Source: Hanstruepera marina | Lineage (GTDB): Bacteria; Bacteroidota; Bacteroidia; Flavobacteriales; Flavobacteriaceae | DNA length: 64,000 nucleotides | Direction: 5' to 3' | Assembly (NCBI RefSeq): GCF_019880635.1 | Contig: NZ_JAINVX010000002.1 | Coordinates: 248,001-312,000, forward strand | Part shown: positions 59,417 to 64,000 of the stretch, one piece after another | How the letters are laid out: every line of letters begins with the position of its first letter | How positions within the stretch are numbered: the first letter of the stretch is position 1 | Made by a program: the position numbers and the translations under genes | The notes under the pieces: model-generated | Database searches by the model: none | Seen by the model: only the letters and a program-made list of their open reading frames with translations | Told to the model about the DNA's origin: nothing

Positions 59417-61327
59417 ATGAAACAGTTTTTTTATCTTTTAACCTTACTATTGGTCTTTAGTTGTGCAAGTATTAATGCACAAAATTACAAAACCCATAAA
59501 GTTAAAGATGGAGAAACTATTGAGAGTATAGCTAAACAGTATTTAGTTACACCCTATGATATTTATGCTTTAAACCCTGATGCAAAAAAAGGGGTAAAAA
59601 AAAATACAGTTTTAATTATTCCAGATTCTAAAGTAACTGATGCGCCACAAGCCGCCATTTCAAAAGAGTTGGTTGGGTTCAAGGAACATAAAGTTAAGCG
59701 AAAAGAAACACTGTATAGTCTTTCTAAAGCATATGACGTTACTGAAGATGAAATTAAAAAGCACAACACATTTTTATACGCTAATAATTTAAGAAAGGGA
59801 GACAAATTAAAAATACCTGTTTACAAAAAAACATTGGTGGTTGTCGAGCCTGTTTCGCCTACTAATACTTACACGGTATTGCCTAAAGAGGGTAAATGGC
59901 GTATTGCTTATAAATATGGAATTACGGTAAATGAATTAGAAGCATTAAATCCCAATATGCCAGAAGTATTAAATCCTGGTGATAAAATTTATGTTCCTAA
60001 TGTCGATAAGAATGAAGTGAAGGAGGTAAGTGAGCAGTATTCTTATTACGAGGTTTTGCCTAAAGAGGGGTTTTACAGACTGAAATTAAAATTAGGTTTA
60101 GAACGAGAAGAATTGGAAGCTTTAAATCCTGAATTAAATAATGGTGGCTTAAAAGTGAGCATGATTTTAAAAATACCTTTTACCGGTGAAGTTAATGGTG
60201 TGATAGCCAATATTGAAGGTGTAAATCTAGCTTCAAAACATATAGATGGAGAGACCAAACATATAGCGGTTATGTTGCCATTTAAGTTGGATAAAGTTGT
60301 TTTAGATTCCATTACAGATACTAAAAGGCAAATAAATCGTGATCCCTACTTAAAAACATCTTTGGATTTTTATTCGGGTGTTTTAGTGGCATTCGATTCT
60401 CTTAAACGATTGGGAGTTTCATTAAAAGTAGATGTTTATGATACGCGAAATATGTCAAGTGAAGTGTCTAGTATTTTAAGAACCGATAAGTTGAATGCTG
60501 TTGATGCTGTTATTGGTCCTTTTATGCCAGATAATGTTGAGCGCGTTGCCCAAGCCTTAAATGCGTATCAAGTTCCTGTTGTTTCACCTCTAACTAAAAA
60601 TGTAAAATTATTAGATAACGTTTTTCAAACAAGACCTTCTGAAGATTTGTTGTCAAATAAGATTATAGAATATGTTAAAAATGATTCTACCTTAAGCCAG
60701 GTAATCATTATAGCTGATCATGAGCATACGAAAGTTAGCGATAATTTAAAGCGCATATTTAATAGAGCATCACAAGTGTATTCTAGAAAAAATAAAGAAG
60801 GTGTAGATGCTTATTTTATTTTGGATAGCGATATTATTGATAAATTAAAACCGGGAAAGAATATTGTGTTTTTGGAAACAGCTAATTCTGGTTTGATTTC
60901 AAATGTTACAAGTAAACTAAACGCGTTAAGATCTGATGGTGTTGAGATTGTATTGGCTACAACTAATATGAACAAGGCCTTTGAAGACGATGAGGTTTCT
61001 AATTATCATTTGTCAAACTTACAATTTCATTTCCCTACTATAGCAAAAACCTACAACGAAGAAGATAGTAATAGTTTTGCTAAACAATATAAATCGCGTT
61101 ATGGGATAACACCAAATGCTATAGCGGTTAGAGGTTTTGATTTAACAATGGATGTTGTATTACGATTGGCTACAAACAATAATTTATACGAGTCTGTTGT
61201 CAACGACCCGTTAACTGAATATGTAGAAAACAAATTTTCTTATAAAAAGGAGATGTTTGGTGGTTACTTTAACAGCACGGTGTATTTGGTAAAGTACGAT
61301 GGACTTAAAATTGTAGAGGTGAAATAA
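59417..61327 (+). CDS. LysM domain protein with periplasmic-binding-like domain
   Basis: This 636-residue exported protein has a signal with a possible lipid cysteine (VFSCAS), then about four LysM-like segments (YKTHKVKDGETIESIAKQYL; EHKVKRKETLYSLSKAYDV; TYTVLPKEGKWRIAYKYGIT; YYEVLPKEGFYRLKLKLGL), which bind peptidoglycan. From about 270 it has a type 1 periplasmic-binding-protein fold (HIAVMLPFKLDKV, VDAVIGPFMPDNVERVAQAL). The pattern resembles a ligand-binding protein tethered to the cell wall. Function unknown. It follows guaA by 45 bp. Confidence 0.85.
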   Translation: MKQFFYLLTLLLVFSCASINAQNYKTHKVKDGETIESIAKQYLVTPYDIYALNPDAKKGVKKNTVLIIPDSKVTDAPQAAISKELVGFKEHKVKRKETLYSLSKAYDVTEDEIKKHNTFLYANNLRKGDKLKIPVYKKTLVVVEPVSPTNTYTVLPKEGKWRIAYKYGITVNELEALNPNMPEVLNPGDKIYVPNVDKNEVKEVSEQYSYYEVLPKEGFYRLKLKLGLEREELEALNPELNNGGLKVSMILKIPFTGEVNGVIANIEGVNLASKHIDGETKHIAVMLPFKLDKVVLDSITDTKRQINRDPYLKTSLDFYSGVLVAFDSLKRLGVSLKVDVYDTRNMSSEVSSILRTDKLNAVDAVIGPFMPDNVERVAQALNAYQVPVVSPLTKNVKLLDNVFQTRPSEDLLSNKIIEYVKNDSTLSQVIIIADHEHTKVSDNLKRIFNRASQVYSRKNKEGVDAYFILDSDIIDKLKPGKNIVFLETANSGLISNVTSKLNALRSDGVEIVLATTNMNKAFEDDEVSNYHLSNLQFHFPTIAKTYNEEDSNSFAKQYKSRYGITPNAIAVRGFDLTMDVVLRLATNNNLYESVVNDPLTEYVENKFSYKKEMFGGYFNSTVYLVKYDGLKIVEVK

Positions 61328-61383
61328 TGGTTTTGCCTATGTTCATGTTTGCAATATTTAGAGTGGTGTTTCGTTAATCATTT

Positions 61384-61914
61384 ATGATTCGTATTCTTGT
61401 TTTTTGCATAGCAGCCTTATCATTTTTAAAAAGTGACCAGAGTATTCCTTGGCAAGAGAATTATAAATTAAGTTGGGAGAATTTTATAGGGCAGCCAGAC
61501 CCTAATTCAGATGCTGCAGCAGTTACGTCTTCGGGTATTACATTTGGTTACCGTTTAAGTCGTGTAAATAATGTGATTGAAAGTATTCATGTTGAAGTTA
61601 CAGCGCATTTTTATCCTGAAAAGTCTTGGGTGAAATCCAATGAGGCGGACAATCATATTCTGGCTCACGAGCAATTGCACTTTGATATTACCGAATTGTA
61701 TACACGCAAATTAAGAAAAGCTACCTCTCAAGTTGTTGTTTCCCAAAATGCAAATAATGAATTGGATGCCATTCACAGTAGAATTGTTAAGGAGTTGAAT
61801 GATTATCAAAACCATTATGATGATGAAACCAATTATTCGCGAAATCATGAGGCTCAAGCCAAATGGCAAAAGAGTATTAAGGAGGCTTTAGAAGCCTTGA
61901 AAGATTATCAATAA
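61384..61914 (+). CDS. DUF922 family putative zinc protease
   Basis: This 176-residue protein has an N-terminal signal peptide (RILVFCIAALSFL), then a DUF922-type domain: LSWENFIGQPDPNS, AVTSSGITFGY and the zinc motif LAHEQLHFDITE (HExxH). It is likely a small periplasmic metalloprotease or metal-binding protein. It lies in the guaA-pyrG run, followed by a DUF3820 gene. Confidence 0.85.
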   Translation: MIRILVFCIAALSFLKSDQSIPWQENYKLSWENFIGQPDPNSDAAAVTSSGITFGYRLSRVNNVIESIHVEVTAHFYPEKSWVKSNEADNHILAHEQLHFDITELYTRKLRKATSQVVVSQNANNELDAIHSRIVKELNDYQNHYDDETNYSRNHEAQAKWQKSIKEALEALKDYQ

Positions 61915-61929
61915 GATAAACTAGAAATA

Positions 61930-62160
61930 GTGCAACCAGATAAAGATTTTCTCATAAAATTAGCGCATACAAAAATGCCTTTCGGAAAATATAAGGATAG
62001 GTACTTAATAGATTTGCCAGAGTACTACATTGTCTGGTATCATAATAAAGGGTTTCCTCAGGGAAAGTTGGGCGATTATCTTCAAACGGTTTACGAACTA
62101 AAAGTTAATGGGTTAGAAGATTTAGTAAGAAATATTAAAAATAACTTTCCAAGACCTTAA
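61930..62160 (+). CDS. DUF3820 family small protein
   Basis: This 76-residue protein matches DUF3820, with KMPFGKYKDRYLIDLPEYYI followed by WYHNKGFPQGKLG. A related motif closes the exonuclease at 38719 (FSFGKHKGKRVEDIL). The start is a GTG at 61930; the only internal ATG would remove the N-terminal helix. Function unknown; a nucleic-acid role is possible. Confidence 0.82.
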   Translation: MQPDKDFLIKLAHTKMPFGKYKDRYLIDLPEYYIVWYHNKGFPQGKLGDYLQTVYELKVNGLEDLVRNIKNNFPRP

Positions 62161-62224
62161 AAACTTTAATTAATTTGCCCTTTTTAATCTTAAAAACAAT
62201 ACCTGATTACCTAATTTAATTTTG

Positions 62225-63890
<1,666 letters not shown>

Positions 63891-63992
63891 TTTTGGATAG
63901 TTTTTTGACAATCCAAAATGTAATAACAACTAAATAGTCAGAAGAAGAGTAAGTAGCATAAAGCATTTTCTCAATTTGGCCGTAATTTTAAT

Positions 63993-64000
63993 ATGGAAGA
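63993..64000 (+). CDS. First codons of the next gene, possibly yidC
   Basis: An ATG at 63993 followed by GAA opens a frame at the window edge. Only two residues (M-E) can be read. In flavobacteria pyrG is usually followed by yidC, whose product often begins MEE, so this is a synteny guess and not a sequence identification. Confidence 0.3.

Overview
The window is AT-rich chromosomal DNA from a member of the Bacteroidota, most likely family Flavobacteriaceae. The grounds are family-level markers: a type IX secretion (T9SS) sorting-domain protein, a TonB-receptor-like barrel with a carboxypeptidase-regulatory domain, DUF4295 behind rpmB-rpmG, a DUF3467 gene behind rpoC, BshC (bacillithiol), SusC-like and OmpP1/FadL-type outer-membrane proteins, and promoters of the Bacteroidota form TTTG-N19/20-TAnnTTTG (tRNA-Thr, SPFH operon, rpmB, an exonuclease gene). 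Most of the window is ordinary housekeeping sequence with dense coding, short gaps and clear intrinsic terminators. No rRNA, CRISPR array, insertion sequence or prophage was seen.

Layout. 0-6 kb: the 3' part of rpoC, DUF3467, a divergent Fe-S protein, prfC, then an overlapping idi-queD-manA run and a small helical protein. 6.2-13 kb: tRNA-Thr, a DUF4369 lipoprotein, a DUF819 membrane protein, the four-gene SPFH/DUF4177/DUF1648/ribbon-helix-helix operon with a back-to-back sigma-54-like promoter and putative small RNA, an alpha/beta hydrolase, AlkB and a VanX-like dipeptidase. 13-27 kb: DoxX-like, beta-sandwich and DUF885 genes, an ECF sigma/anti-sigma pair with divergent matching promoters, a DEAD-box helicase, outer-membrane proteins, htpG, an S9 peptidase and a FabH-like synthase. 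27-36 kb: a TonB-receptor-like protein, a CoA-binding protein, a sodium:solute symporter, recR, a glycosyltransferase, a 2-oxoacid dehydrogenase E2, and a second ECF sigma operon. 36-45 kb: a truncated copy of an exonuclease gene, an OYE flavoenzyme, the intact exonuclease, FAH, Hpt, cinA, rpmB-rpmG-DUF4295, ftsY and rimO. 45-46 kb: a RelE/ParE-type toxin-antitoxin pair inside nested inverted repeats. 45.8-52.3 kb: a TPR/LuxR-type regulator flanked by a lipoprotein gene and by a three-gene surface operon (T9SS-sorted protein, beta-barrel, fibre protein). 52.4-64 kb: carboxypeptidase-like and esterase genes, bshC plus a PLP decarboxylase, guaA, a LysM protein, DUF922, DUF3820, pyrG and the first bases of the next gene.

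The best candidates for something undescribed are two. The first is the 45.8-52.3 kb locus: 7-bp GTGGACA-type direct repeats spaced exactly 11 bp occur on both sides of the TPR/LuxR regulator gene, upstream of the lipoprotein and upstream of the fibre operon, which suggests a local regulon for a surface fibre. The second is the SPFH operon at 8.5-10.2 kb: its promoter is surrounded by ATGATAT half-sites that could be the operator of the ribbon-helix-helix protein it encodes, and a sigma-54-type promoter points away from it to a short terminator-ended transcript with no gene.

All gene identities are from motif and family recognition by eye. No database search, alignment or folding program was run.
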